A DNA stretch of 64,000 nt, taken from Dillenia suffruticosa (taxonomy: Eukaryota > Streptophyta > Magnoliopsida > Dilleniales > Dilleniaceae). The position numbers and the translations under genes are program-made. Location: contig JAVTVX010000024.1 of NCBI GenBank assembly GCA_033439265.1, positions 5,397,001 to 5,461,000 of the forward strand. Direction: 5' to 3'. A model generated the notes under the pieces. The model saw only the letters and a program-made list of their open reading frames with translations, was not told where the DNA came from and made no database searches. Of this stretch, positions 42,894 to 56,489 are shown piece after piece; the stretch's first letter is position 1, and each line of letters opens with the position of its first letter.

Positions 42894-43941
42894 TGTAACA
42901 GACTAAAACTATGTAACAGTCTCCTGTTAATGTGAAGGAAAGACATGTTTTGACTACTGGTGGTATTATTGACTTGGGCTTTCACCTTGCCCTTTGTGAA
43001 TCAAACAACCCTGGTGCACACGCAGAAGACAGAAGCTACTGGACGACTTGGATGTTTGATTACATGTGGCTCAAACAAATACTTCACTATTTCTTTGGTT
43101 GTCCGAGCATGACTCAAATCTTTTGGAAGCCTATCAGCTCCTTTTTTTTAATACTTTCTTCAATCATAGAATTATGTTAAAAGCTTGCCAAAAATAGAAA
43201 AAGTTAGTCTAATTGATGTTGAAATGCTTATATAGTAATAGGTAAATATACCGAAAAACTCAAACACTAAAAATGATGAATTTAATTTAGTATAAATGTT
43301 TTACTCTTTGAGAAAAATGATAGTAGCGATACGTATACACGTCACAATAAGTCCTATTTACTCTGCTATCCCCCGCAACAGATCACTTTGAAGGCGTAGT
43401 TAATCTTACTCTGCTCAATGCTAAAGTCTGTGTTCATAATAGCATAAAGGGATGACCTGAACATGCCATGAAAACAGAATAAAAAACGAAAAGAAAAGTT
43501 CTCCTATTTCTCTCTACCTCCACCCTTTGATTCATCGTTTCATATTTAAACTTGTTCAAGGTATTTTATTATCCATGTTGAAATATTTTAGTATTGTAGT
43601 TTATGTATTAAGGATTTAATCTAATTATGGATAGTTTTATTATTATCTAATCTGTCATCGCTTTATAAAAAACTTATACCATAATGACATCTTTATAAAT
43701 ATCAAACCGCAAAAGCTGTATTGTATTGGACAAATCGAAAGAAAACATCTGACAACAGAACTTTGAAGCCAGTCAAAGTAATACAATAAAGAAAATGTCA
43801 ACTTTAGCGCCAAACTTTCAAATTTCTACACTGATATGTTTCTGTTTTGCTAGAATAGCACAATGTTTTCATCTATAAATACGCAGGACTGCCAACACCT
43901 CTGTACAACAGAAGCCACTACAACCAACTAGGACTTGGCTC
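42894..43941. other. Intergenic inside the P450 cluster
   Basis: Nothing recognisable. The frame at 42932-43180 has no known domain. The last 100 bases before 43942 resemble the leader of the intact gene (CCACTACAA.CAA.TAGG.ACTGGC.CAT). Confidence 0.4.
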
Positions 43942-46900
43942 ATAATTGAGGCAATCATCGACGCCCTGATGATTGCATTGTGCATTTTGTGTTTGTATGT
44001 CCTTTTTACTCTGTGTAACCTTCTCAACAAAGTATGGTGAACACCTCTTGGTTTACAACGTCAGATGGCTTCCCAGGGAATTAGAGGCCCTCCAATACAA
44101 GTACCTATATAGAAATATGAAAACATGCAACTGTTACATTTATTTTTAATATTATGATATGATTTTTGAATTGGTAAGACCTTTTTATTTTAGGAAATCA
44201 AAATTGGAGTTTGAATCAAAATGGACTTAAAGAGCTATTTTTTTTAGCTAAATTATTCAAGATATCAATTGGATCTACAAAGAAAAGAAGAAGCATCTAA
44301 AATGGAAAACTTATTTGCAATAAAAATTTTATTTCAAGTAAAATTACTTAAAAGAGTTATTTATTTTCTATTTTTTTAAAGAATATTTAGAGATCTAGGT
44401 GAAAGAGAAGACACTTTTAATTTACTTTAGGGCCTTATGCATATAAATATACCAAGAAGGGGACGCAGCATCATCACTCATTCAATTCACCAAAAGGGAG
44501 GCGGCTGCACAAGGTGAAAGTCCATACAATTTAGCAGCACATTCTCCCTTTGGTTTTAGGTTTTATTTTTTCTCTTTTCTTTTCTCTTTAATACATTTTC
44601 TTCTTTCTTTTGTTTATTCTCAAGAATAGCTAATTTCTTTATTTTGATTCAAGAGGAATTTCATTAATTGTATTCATTGTGAGGTAATGTGCTTTATTTA
44701 AATTCTTACATTTTTAATTTAAGTATTCGTCGATTCTTTATTTATTTTTATAAATGATTGATATTGGTTAATCTGATAATTTAATTCAATATCGATTTTC
44801 TACTACATCTAGGATTTTAGTTATCCGTAATTGTTATGAATAAATGGTACGAATAGCAAATAGGTTATTTATATTTATGGGTCGTTACTAATATTCATTT
44901 TAACCTAAAAAATCAATAGAACAAAATCGAATAATTATAAGACTATCATGGTTATTTATATTTTGGTTTAACTATTTTCACAAATCTTAATGCTGTCATT
45001 ATATTGATATGGAACACTATCGTACCCGGTCTATTAATAATAAGTTTTGATTGGATATTGGATTTGATCAATCAATTTAAAAAAACGCAAGATTTATTAC
45101 GGCTATCCTAATAGATCTAAGGTTAAATGCTTGAATCGTAAGAATAATATTTTTTTTAACCAATGATCAATAAAACAATCATATGTGTGAACCCTGAGAT
45201 CGGATGTTTAGCATATTAAATTTACTCTCCAATTTTTAGTATTTTTGCATATTTGATTTGTTTTTAATTTTATGTATTTAATTTTTGATTTAGGATTTAT
45301 TTTATAAACCTCTCATTTTATTTTGATATTAACTAAGAGATTAAGTTACTATAGTTCTCGTGGGATTTGATCTGGTACCGCTATTGCTACAAAATTGTTA
45401 TATTGGGGAATCAGTATTAATTTGAGGATTTCGACAACCCGATCAAAATACTAAAGAAATCCTCAAAATGAGAAGTACCTCTATGCACACTCCTATGGAG
45501 CTATTATCCCATGACATATTTCCCAGAATTTTTCCTCATGTTCCTGAATGGACCAAGATCTATGGTATGGTAACTAACCCTTCATGACTTGTATAATAAT
45601 TTGTCTTCTCAGCAGTATTTTCTTTGGAACAGGTGAGAATTTTCTCTATTGGTATGGCGCACTGCCTCAGTTACTAGTTATGGAACCTGCGCTAATCAAA
45701 GACATATTCAGCCGCAGAGAGAAACCAAAATCTGACGGTTTTGCGACGAAACTAATTGGTGATGGACTTATAAAAGCAAACGGTGAAGAATAGACAAAGA
45801 AGCCAAGGCTAGCTGAACATGCCTTTAATGGGGATCATTTGAAGGTAAACTTGCACAAAAGTAACCATTTCCTTGTTCATTGTTCTTCTATAAATTTTTT
45901 CTAACAATAGGGAAATATATGTCGTGAATCTATGGTATGATTGGAGCAATGATTGTAAGTGCAAAAGCGATGCTAGATAGATGGAAAAAGCAAGAAGAGA
46001 GAGAGAGAGAGAGGCATACGGAGAATTCAGGGTTTTGACGTCAAAGTCATCTCAAGGACAGCTTTCGGAAGCAGTTATCTATACGGGTTGAGAAGATGAT
46101 TAAGATGGGTCTCATCCTGTCAAGAAACAATTTCAGAATTCAAATCTCCGTCATAAAAGTACATATAATGCCTAAAGCGGTGTTGTCTGACATTTTCCGT
46201 TTTCTGTGCAGAAAATTATTTATATCAGGAGATGATACTGAAGCAGACGAACTGGGCCAATCTATCAGATGCAACATATTGGAGATTATTAAGAGTAGAG
46301 AAAAGAAGATAATGGCCGGAGAGTTTGACAACTATGAGAATGATTTTCTTGGATCACTTACGAAGGCCTGCCATGATCCTCATGAAATAAAGAGGATTAC
46401 AGAGGATGACTTCGGTTGATGAGTGCAAGACATTCTACCTTGCAGGACATGAGACTACTACAAGCTTCCTGTCCTGGACGATGTTTCTCTTACCAATGCA
46501 CACATATTGGCAAGGAAAAGCGAGGAAAGAGGTTATTGAAATAATGGACGTGCAAGATCCAACAGCAGATGGGATTTCAAAGACTGAAGATTGTAAGCAA
46601 TAGAAAACATATCCAAACTACATAATTCTATCATCCTATTTCCCTAACTTTTCTTATCTCCTTTCTGCAGATGAGCATGATCATTAACAAATCTCTGAGT
46701 CTGTACTCTCCGATTGCGAGCATGCCAAGAACTTTTGAAAAGGGAACAATGCTCAAGAAGAATAACATTTCCAGCTGACAAAGATGTTGTTCAACCATTG
46801 TCACTTCACCACAACCCTCAAATATGGGGTGAAGTCATTCTTCTCTTTAAACCAGAAAGATTTGCAGAAGGAATTGCTAAAGCTGCCAGGAATAACGATG

Positions 46901-47067
46901 CTACATGTCTTTCTTTTGGTTGGGGAGCTCGTACTTGTGTGGGCATGAACTTTGCAGCAAATGAAGTTAAAATTGCTCTTTCAATAATTCTGCAACGCCA
47001 CACGTTCACACTCTCAGCCACTTATGTCCGCTCTCCAGTACATCTTCCCACCATTTGCCTAAACTAG
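43942..47067 (+). pseudogene. CYP749A-like P450 pseudogene B, with an LTR-like insertion
   Basis: All five exons can be traced. Exon 1 (43942-about 44105 and 45440-45564) has ATA instead of ATG and a stop at VW* where the intact gene has VWW. It is split by an insertion. Exon 2 (about 45632-45845) reads ENFLYWYGALPQLLVMEPAL and has TAG for Trp at NGE*. Exon 3 (about 45935-46095) has several shifts. Exon 4 (about 46210-46592) reads AGHETTTSFLSWT after a shift near 46410. Exon 5 (about 46672-47067) keeps FGWGARTCVGMNFA but is frameshifted after FEKGTM. Not functional. Confidence 0.85.
44112..45437. mobile_element. Insertion in exon 1 of P450 pseudogene B, probably a solo LTR
   Basis: About 1.3 kb of AT-rich DNA without frames separates two halves of one exon. 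The right part (CTCGTGGGATTTGATCTGGTACCGCTATTGCTAC at about 45358-45391) has the look of the R/U5 part of plant Ty3-type LTRs. Exact ends and a target duplication were not resolved by eye. Confidence 0.5.
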
Positions 47068-47489
47068 GGGTTCAAATAAAACTCCACGCAATAGAGGCAG
47101 GGCATGCAGTTCATCATAAAGCAGAACACACTTGCATGCAATGAAGGACTAATAAACAACTCTGATATCCCAATTCAACACATGAAACGAGCACACCCTA
47201 TGGTCCATGAAGGACAGATGTAGCAGAAATGATCTTTTTTTGTGATTTATTAAGAAGCCGATGTCTTTTAATGTAATAAGGCAATTCTCCTCAAATGATA
47301 GAGGATAAGGGAAGATCCCTTGTATTCCAATGTAGCCTTGCTAAGGTCATCACACTGCAAACATTATATAATGTGTGAACATAGAAGAGGTGCTCGTTAT
47401 TTTATGACTTTCAACTACATGGCAGTGACAGTTTGTTTTTGTGATCACCTTGATATGGAAGTGTTAGATTTATTCTACATGTATGTATA
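47068..47489. other. 3' flank of P450 pseudogene B
   Basis: No gene is seen. The frame at 47320-47502 has no recognisable content. Confidence 0.35.
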
Positions 47490-47971
47490 TGCAGAAGCGT
47501 GAAAATTAATTCATCAAAATTTTTTGGGCCATACCTCGATGTATAGATTTTCAAAAATTAACCGAATTGCGAACCCTCAAACAAACTGCATGATCCGGAA
47601 GGTGATCACAAAATCAAACCACCACCACTGTGTCACAACGCCTCAATTCATAATCCGGTAAACTCAATGACGAGAGAAAATTTCCTACTCAAAATTTTCT
47701 CGATCGCTTGGTAATCTTTTCACTCTAGAGAATGTGTTTTTCTCTCTTTGACTATTTTTTCACACAAACGATGATCACTTTATTTAAGCAATTCTCAATT
47801 ACTTAGTTCTCTCAAAAACCTCACGTTTTTGAGAAGTTAACACACGTTAGAAGAGAGATAAATTATTTAGGGAGAGTTTAGGATTATTACCCATTATCTC
47901 AATTCAAATTTAAGTAAAATTTAAATTGTTTTAACTTGTGGTAAAAAGTCCCATGGACATATTTACCAACA
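47490..47971 (-). mobile_element. LTR-like block, possible solo LTR
   Basis: On the minus strand it starts TGTTGGTAAATATGTCCATGGG and ends TTTTCACGCTTCTGCA, a TG..CA pair, with a CCACTGTGTCACAACG-type interior. I see no flanking duplication, so the boundaries are tentative. Confidence 0.35.
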
Positions 47972-48379
47972 GGAAGCTTTTGGCAACCACTCTCCCCGTA
48001 AGAAAACTTGTGCCAAACAGAACTTCCAGGAACAAGAACTTCGATGTCATTCCAGTAAATTGAAATGAACCCTACCCTATGTACTCAGCTATTACTTGTA
48101 GTGGGCACTATGAAAGCTTAGTTGCTATTATCCTTAGTAATGATGATTATGGCTAGTAACATATTTTAATTGAAGAACCATTTTTTTTTATCTTGACTAA
48201 CCGGTATCAACCTACAGGAAAATCCATTCTAGCTAAAATTGACCAGGATTTCTCCTGACGTCGGACACGTCAAGCCTTGGAGAAGAAAAAAAGGAGTCCA
48301 AAATGATCCTGAAATTGTATATCTTGCTCTCCAATCAGTTAAAAGCTCTTGCTCAGCAAATTGCTGCCAGCCACAGAAA

Positions 48380-48586
48380 GTGCCCCCCACTGAAGCAGAC
48401 CCTTGAGGCTTATCTGATTAATGGAAAAAAACGAACACGTCACTGCAGATACCAAACCTCCAAATATAAGACGGCCAGATTTTGCCCCTTTCTGAGTTTT
48501 TTCACCAATCTAGAGTACACAACACTGGGAATCTAACACCTCTCTCGATATAATATAAACCACTACAAGCAATTAGGCACTGGCCC
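48380..48586 (+). promoter_or_regulatory. Promoter and leader of the intact P450 gene
   Basis: A TATA-type box GATATAATATAAACC lies at about 48547-48561, some 30 bases before ACTACAAGCAATTAGG and the ATG at 48587. The leader resembles that of pseudogene B, so the region duplicated with the gene. Upstream to 47972 I see no other gene. Confidence 0.45.
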
Positions 48587-50740
48587 ATGATCAAGGCAGT
48601 CATGGATGCACTGGATTCTCGGAATGCTCCTACTATTTTCATCGTCTTATGCATCTTGTTTGTGTATTTCCTCCTTAATCTTCTCAAATTTCTCAACGAA
48701 GTGTGGTGGACTCCTCTTCGCATACAGCATCTGATGAGTTTGCAAGGCATCAAAGGCCCTCCATACAAGTTCCTCTTCGGGAACACCACAGAAATCCTCA
48801 AAACGAGACCTAGTCCTATGCCCATGGAGCTGTCGCATCACATCTTCCCCAGAATTCGTCCTCATGTTCCTGCCTGGACCAAGTTATATGGTGCGGTCTG
48901 GTTGCAGTTAAGAAACATTTATAATTGACACAATGATTTCTGTATGATTTTTTTTTTTTTTTTTGGAAAACAGGAGAGAATTTTCTCTATTGGCATGGCC
49001 CCCAGCCAAAATTGGTAATTACTGAACCTGAGCTAATCAGAGAAATATTTAGCGGGAAAGAAAAACCAAAATCTGAAGCTTATGAAAAGAAGCTAGTAGG
49101 AGATGGGATTCTACGAGCAAATGGTGAAAGATGGTCTAAGAAGCGAAAGCTTGCTGTGCATTCCTTTAATGGGGACCACTTGAAGGTAATCTCATTCCTT
49201 TACGCGAGAACTTGTAAGAGTTTCTATTCTAATCTAACAAAGGGGAGATATTGGATACAGGGTATGATTGGAGCTATGATCGTAAGCGTAAAAATGATGC
49301 TAGAGAGATGGAGAGAACACGAAGGTAGAGAAATTGAAGTATATGAAGAATTCAGGGTTTTGACATCAGAAGTCATCTCAAGGACAGCTTTTGGAAGCAG
49401 TTATCTAGATGGGAAGAACGTATTCGAAACACTGACTGAGTTGGGAGTCATCCTATCAAGAAACAGATACACCATTCCATTTCCAGTCATTAGGTTGGCT
49501 CCTCTCCGGGCTTTCTAGTTTTGTTGATTTCAACTTTTAGAATGATAAGAAGGCAGCGGTCGGTCGCCCCGGATACCGGACGGTGTCCAAAACATGGTAC
49601 CAAAAAATATATATATATCATATCATCACCATAAGAAACCTCGAAAATATGTGATGCTCTACCAAACTTGTTGAAACAAAATTCGTTTTAAGGATATTAG
49701 TTAGTAGTCTTAGTAGGTAGCTAATCCATATTACAGATTTAACTCTACTCATAGGAAGCCTCTACCTGTTTATTATTAAACACTTAATAATCAGCTCATG
49801 ATTTACATTTCTCCGCTTTTTGGAACAGAAAATTATTTAAATCAAAAGATGATGTCACAGCAGAGAATCTGCATCAAGATATTAGATGCTCCATATTGGA
49901 AATCATTAAGAGTCGAGAGAAGAAGTTAATGGCTGGAGAACTCGACAACTATGGGAGTGATTTTTTGGGATCCCTTATGAAGGCCTACCATGAAACTGAT
50001 GAGACCAAGAGGATTACGGAGGATGACGTGATTGATGAGTGCAGGACATTCTACCTTGCTGGATATGAGACAACCACAAGCTTGCTGTCCTGGACAATGC
50101 TTCTCTTAGCAATGTACCCCGATTGGCAAGAGAGAGTGAGAAAAGAAGTGCTTGAACTATTTGGTGAGCAGGATCCAACTGCAGAGGGGATTGCAAGACT
50201 GAACACTGTAAGCATTAAAACCATAGTCTTTAAAATTTTAGAAATTAAAAAAAAAAGGCTACATATTTCCAATGTCTTAGTTTCCTTAATTTTCTCATCT
50301 CCCTTGTGCAGATGAGCATGATCATTAATGAATCTCTAAGGCTATATACACCTATTGCAAGTATCCCAAGAAGAGTTAAGAGGGGAACCACAGTCAAGAA
50401 CATAACATTTCCAGCTGATATGGACATTATTGTTCAACCATTGTCAGTTCACAGCAACCCTCGAGTATGGGGAGAAGATGCTCATCTCTTCAAACCAGAA
50501 AGATTTGCAGAGGGGATTGCTAAAGCTACGGGGAATAACATGGCTGCCTTTCTTGCTTTTGGTTGGGGACCACGTACGTGTGTGGGCTTGAACTTTGCAG
50601 TAAATGAAGCCAAGATTGCTCTTTCAATGATTATGCAACGCTACACATTCACACTCTCACCAACCTATGTCCACTCCCCAGTTCATGTTCTCACCATTCT
50701 GCCTGAACTGGGGGTTCAAATCGTACTCCATGCAAACTAA
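48587..50740 (+). CDS. Cytochrome P450, CYP749A-like, intact five-exon gene
   Basis: Splice model: exons 48587-48890, 48974-49185, 49261-49493, 49829-50207 and 50312-50740, all with GT-AG junctions and matching phases, give 518 residues. This heme monooxygenase would be anchored in the ER by the N-terminal hydrophobic helix (about 15-33). Landmarks: WWTPLRIQHLM and GIKGPPY hinge (40-61), I-helix AGYETT (327-332), K-helix ESLR (383-386), KPERF (437-441), and heme loop FGWGPRTCVG with Cys466. Closest in my memory is the eudicot CYP749A group of the CYP72 clan; the substrate is unknown. It is the only copy in the window without stops or shifts. Three decayed relatives flank it, evidence of tandem duplication. 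Isoform start and exact junctions need transcripts. Confidence 0.88.
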
Positions 50741-51859
50741 GCTGGGTACTGTGTTATGTGTAAAGCACATGAACATAAGCTGGGTACCATGTCGTGTAAA
50801 GCACATGCTTACTTAAGAATCCTATATGTGTGCAAGATACGGGACAACAATATCAACAGAAGCTTATTTATGATAAGACTAGAAAACTTCAAGTGATTGA
50901 AAGCTAGATTGGTAAAAGAACAGGACCAGTGAAAAACTCTGATATGCAAATTCAACACAATGAAACAATATATTGAAAATAATAGCACTGAAAAAGAAAG
51001 AAAATAAAGGAAATTCTGTCCCTACTGCCATGCTATCAGGGCATCCTTGTGTCCTGTTGCCAAATTGGCTTTGGGTTCACAGGGAACAGAAATACCCAAA
51101 TGAATCCACTCTCAATTCTGTCTGGCTTTTTCTATTTCTTGTTGTCTATAGTAAAAAAAATCTAAGTATGAACATTAAATTTTATGCAAGATAGATAAAT
51201 AAATAAAACAGTAAAGTGGCCAAAACAAACAGCATACCATAAGTAATCAGAAAAAGAAAAATCATAACGTAAACACACCAAGAGAAATCTCCCAAGGATA
51301 TTCAAAACTTCAAAATTCTTCTCTTTGTTTTTTCCCCCTCTTCCTCATTTTTTTTTTTTTTTCCTTTCTTTTTTTTTTCTTTTTCCACTTCTCTATGATA
51401 AGGTGAAACATGGACCTCCAGGATTTATTTCAAGGGCAGATCACCACAGAATTAATTATCCAAAATAGAAGCTCAACTACATGAAATTTTAGTCCCACTT
51501 TGGTTCCATATGTTTTCTCTTATCTGATGAATCTTGTTGTTAATGTCCTCAGCACATTAGAGACAAGGTCAGGAAATGTGCCGCAGCATTTGAAAGAAAA
51601 TGAACGTGAGGCATCTATTATTGGCAAAGTGGCGGGCAATAAATTTCTGCATAACTTACTAAATTCTTCAATTCACATAGCTTTGAGCCTTTGATGCTGT
51701 ATGAACATAAAATATGCAAATACATCCAAACAAAAGCATCCAGTCCTTTGAAATCCATGCAACGTTCAGGACTCTTTTCCCTTTATAATGCCAGAAAAAG
51801 AAACAAAAATAGAACCATCCCATCAGAGTTCTCTCCTTGTAGCACAACAGTCATAATCA
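50741..51859. other. Intergenic between P450 copies C and D
   Basis: 3' flank with GCTGGGTAC.GTGT.ATGTGTAAAGCACATG repeated twice at about 50741-50810, a pyrimidine-rich tract at about 51330-51390, and no supported gene. Confidence 0.4.
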
Positions 51860-53229
51860 TGGTGCTGGTTCAAGAAACACCAGTAATATTAACACCACGC
51901 TGCCTATTTCTATACATTATCTCAGTCCTGGTGGCATTCCTTAACAAAGTATGCTGGACACCTGTTCGCATAAAAAAGCTAATGGAATCCCGAGGAATCA
52001 AAGGAGCTCCTTACAGAATTCTTCAGTGAAGCACTAGGGAAAGCATGGATATGAGAAGGGTTTCCACAATCAAACCGATGGAGCTATCTCACAACATATT
52101 TCCGAGAATTCAGCCTGACATATATGCATGGACAAGACAATACGGTAAAAGAATATCACTGCCTATTATTTAACAAAATCTGAATATTACAGCATCAATA
52201 ATTTAATTATTCTAGTGACCTTTCCCATTTCAACATCTCCAATTTTCAGTTACGGGGAAGAATTATCTAAGTTGGTAAGGCCCAAAAGCTGAATTGGTTG
52301 CTACAGACACGAAGCTGGATAAAGAGGTAATCAGTGCTTCAAACCGAGAATACACAAAAATAAAAACTGAAGGACACATAAAGAAGCTATAAAGAGATGG
52401 CCTTGTGGTTTCTCATGGCGAAAATGGTCTAAGATATGGAAACTGGCCAACCAAGCTTTTCATGGAGACAGTCCCTAGGTATTCTTGCTTCCCCCACCGG
52501 TGACCCCTTCTGACTGTTCAGTTTCAATGTTATTCTGGTGGCCATTAGCATTATACTCCTTATATGAGCCCAATACTGAGTCAATACTCTCATAGAAAAA
52601 GGAGTCTGGACTTTCCTCTTATTTGGGGGGTGAGCCCTCATAAAAAATGACATCGCAGGAGTCTAGACTCAATTTCATTTTCTTTGTGGGGGTGAGTCAT
52701 AAACCAATGACATCGCAGGATATGGTTCCAGTAATGATCAAATGCACAGAGCGATGCTAGAAAGGTGGAGAGCTTATGAAGGTAAGGAGATTGAAGTATT
52801 CAAAGAATTTCAAGTACTAGAATTGAACGTGCCTTCAGCAACAGCTTTTGGTAGCAGTTATCTTGAAGGGAAGAACATAATTCCAGTTGCTAAGAAGGAT
52901 GGCTGTGGTTATTTTAAGATTATTAAGCTCTCTATCCTCCCAGGCAAATGTGAATGGGCAAGAAGAAGATAATAATCTTGGTTTAAATAGTTATCCTCTG
53001 CATTTATGCGTATTAGCCACTGATTGCTGGAAACTATTAATGTCACCTGATGATGTAGAATCAGAGAAACTCGAGAAAGAGGTTAAAGACTCCATATTAA
53101 GGATTATCAGGGACAGAGAGAAGAAAGCAATGACAGTTTTGGAAGTGATTTTCTTAGATTACTCATAAGAGCGAATCAGGATTTGGATAAGAGAAAGAGG
53201 GTTACTGACCAGGATATGATTGGTGATAT

Positions 53230-53267
53230 TGTTGTATGACACACGAACAAAGTAATATGTACTGATT
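53230..53267 (-). repeat. Left LTR, first piece (before the LINE)
   Basis: TGTTGTATGACACACGAACA matches the right LTR start at 58700 with few changes. After position 53267 the match ends and LINE sequence begins. Confidence 0.75.
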
Positions 53268-56200
53268 GGGGCATTTCCCCCTTAGCGACATGTTGTATCG
53301 GATCCCAAGTGTAGCGACAAGTTTACAAGAGACACTAGGGTACCGGTAAATAAGTTAGTCCATGAACATATAATTCGCCTAGCCACTTGTAATATAGGAT
53401 TTTTGATTGGCAAGTTAGGAGAGATAGGAGAAACAATGAAAATACGAAAAATTCATATCATGTGTCTTCAAAAAACTAAGTGGGTGGGGGAGAAAGGTGA
53501 AGTAGTGGAACCTTATAGTCATAAGTTTTGATATACAGGTAGGAATAGTACTAAAAATTGGGTAGAAAGAATTATACATATGGATCTATTAGAGGATGTA
53601 ATAGAGATAAGAATGAAGGAAAATTGAATTATGCTTGTCAAATTAGTAGATGGAGAAAATGTAATTAATATAATCAGTGTACATGCATCCCAAATAGGTA
53701 TAGATGAAATTAGTAAAAAATAATTTTAAAAAAATTTAGATAAATTTATACAAGACATACCTAGTAGAGAGAAGTTATTTACCGGAGGAGATCTAAATGG
53801 ACATATAGGAGAAAGGAATGAAGGATTCAAAACTGTACACGGAAACTTTGGATTTATTTATAGGAATGAGGCGGGAGATACCATGTTAGAGTTTGCCACA
53901 ACATTTGATCTGATACTTGTAAATACCATTTTTAAGAAAAAAGAAGTGCACTTAGTTACATATAGAAGTGGGTCTAATGTTAGTTAAATAGATTTCTTTC
54001 TCACTAGGAGAAATGATAGAATGACCTGTAACGATTGTAACGTTATATCGGGAGATAATGTAGCAACTCAGTATAGGCTCTTAGTCTTAGACATATGTGT
54101 GTCTAAAAAATAAAAGAAGTATCGTCCATTTGTAGTGTCAAGAATTAAGTGATGAAACCTAAAAGAAAAAAAGGTAATGACCTCCTTTAGAGACAAATTA
54201 ATTCAAATAGCAAATTGGTCCGCTAATGATGATTCAGAAACAATGTGAAAAAAATGTCTACTAATATTAAGAGTATAGATAGGGTGGTTCTTGGTATATC
54301 TAAAAGTCAAACACTAATGAGCAAGTAATCATGGTGGTGGAATGAAGAAATACAAACTACTATCCGAATCAAACGAGATTATTATAGAAACTGTAAAGGT
54401 AATAATAATAGCAATGCATATGAAAAATATAAAAATGAAAAAAAAAAAGTAAAAGGGATTATCCGATAATCAAAGAGTAAAATGTATAATGAACTATACA
54501 ATAGAGTGGAGACTAAAGATGAAGAAAGAGAGATCTACAGAATTGCCAGATTAAGGGAGGAAAATGGAAAAGATCTAAATGATATTAAATATATTAAGAA
54601 TGAAACAAATAATATATTTGTAAAGAATAAAAACATAAGAAAACGTTAGAGAAATTATTTTGATAATCTCTTCAATGTTAAGAGTACAACAGATATACGA
54701 AATATCGAAATACGTATAGAAAAGATTAATAGAGATTTTAAGCGTAAAATTCATTTTCATGAAATGAAAAAGCCTTTAAAGAGAATGAAGAATAATAAAA
54801 TCATAGGACCAAATGACATTCCCATAGAAATATGGAAATATTTAGGTGAATTTGATATAATAATGTTAACGGAAATTTTCAACAAAATTTGACAAATTAA
54901 GAGAATGCTCCAAATATTCTACCAAAAAATAAAAAGAATACCCCAAATATAGAGAAAGAGTATAATTATACCACTATATAAAAATAAAGGAGATATACAA
55001 TATTGTTCGAACTATAAATAAATTAAACTTATAAATCATACCATAAAATTATGAGAGAAAGTGATAGAGTATAGATTGAGATTGGAGATAAATGTGTCCC
55101 AAAATCAATTTGGATTTGTGTCAAAAAAATCTACCAAGAAAACAATCCATTTGTTAAAACATTTGATATAGAAATATAGAGTACAAAAGAGAGACCTGCA
55201 TATGGTATTCATCGAACTAGAAAAAACATATGACAGACTTCCTATAGACGTATTATGGTGGATACCGATGAAAAAAGAGATTTTCTTAAAATATATTAAT
55301 CTTATTAGAAATATGTATGAGAGAGCTGCAACCAATGTAAAAATTTGCGAGAGTTTGAGCGATAGATTTTCCATTAATATTAGCCTCCATCAAAATTCGA
55401 CATTAATTCACATCGCTTTTGCAATAATGATGGACGAAATCACAAAAAATTATTCAAAATAAAATACTATAGTGTATACTTTTTGCAAATGATAATGTTG
55501 GTTGATGAAACTAGTAAAGATATTAGTGTTAAATTAGAATTATGGAGGATAATACTAGAATTCAGAGGGTTTCAATTGAGTAGATCGAAAACTGAGTATA
55601 TAAAATGTAAATTTAGTGATAATCATCAGAATAATGAAGAAACGATTAGTTTAGATCGACAAAATATACCAAAAAGTAAACGATTTAGATATCTTGGTTC
55701 CATTATTCAAAATGATGACAATATAGATTGAGATTTAAATCATAGAATTCAAGTGGATTGGATGAAATGGAGAAAGACATTCAGAGTTCTTTGCGATCGA
55801 ACGATATCACTGCATTTGAGGGAAAGTTCCATAGAACAGTAGTAAAACTTGTACTATTGTCTGATATTGAGTGTTGAGCTATTAAACAATAATAAGAACA
55901 AAAATGGATGTAGTAAAAATGATAATACTTAAATAGATGTGTGGTAAAACTAGAAAATATAGAATTAAAAATAAAGAGATTTGTAACAAGTTGAGAATTA
56001 ATTCAATTGTAGATAAGATGCGTGAATATCATCTGAGATAATTTGGGCATATGCAAAGAAGATCCAAAAATGAACAAATTAGAAGAATCGAGAAATTAAA
56101 TATAAGTGATATAGTAAAACGTAGAGATAAACCACTGAAAATTTAGATACAAATTATCCGAAAATATAATAGTTAAGGGTTTAAATGAAAAGATTGCATT

Positions 56201-56363
56201 GAATAGGAATGAATGGCGTAAAAAAATCTGCACAAATCAAACTAACATATTATATATATTATTTTATTTTATTTTATTTTATTTTTTTAAATCATCTCTA
56301 TGCTTGTCTTTCAAATGACCGACTCTAAATGTTGGGATTAAAATTCAGGTTATTGTTATTTTT
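53268..56363 (+). mobile_element. RTE-clade LINE, near full length, dead
   Basis: It starts near GGGGCATTTCCCCCTTAGCG, as plant RTE elements often do. The endonuclease part reads LATCNIGFLIGKLGE, MCLQKTKW and FTGGDLNGHIGERNEGF (about 53385-53815), then LDEV-type HLVTYRSGSNVS with a stop before IDFFLTRRN. RT shows NQFGFVSKKSTKKTIHLL, MVFIELEKTYDRLP and SRSKTEYIKCKFS (about 55105-55620). The catalytic FADD box reads FAND (about 55480). Stops and shifts are frequent. The 3' end GACCGACTCTAAATGTTGGGATTAA, then a GTTATTGTTATT tail, is typical for the clade. Confidence 0.85.
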
Positions 56364-56469
56364 TCAAGGTATAACAAAAATATATAGAAAATATCTTCTA
56401 AAAATCTGGTCCGTTGAGCGATTATTCAGCAACTTCATAACTACAGCAACCTAAGGCACATTTCCAACA
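56364..56469 (-). repeat. Left LTR, second piece (after the LINE)
   Basis: TCAAGGTATAACAAAAATAT through TTTCCAACA matches 58938-59044. Compared with the right LTR, about 200 bases (equivalent to 58738-58937) are missing at the LINE insertion point. Confidence 0.8.
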
Positions 56470-56489
56470 CTCCTCCTTACCTTAGAAGT

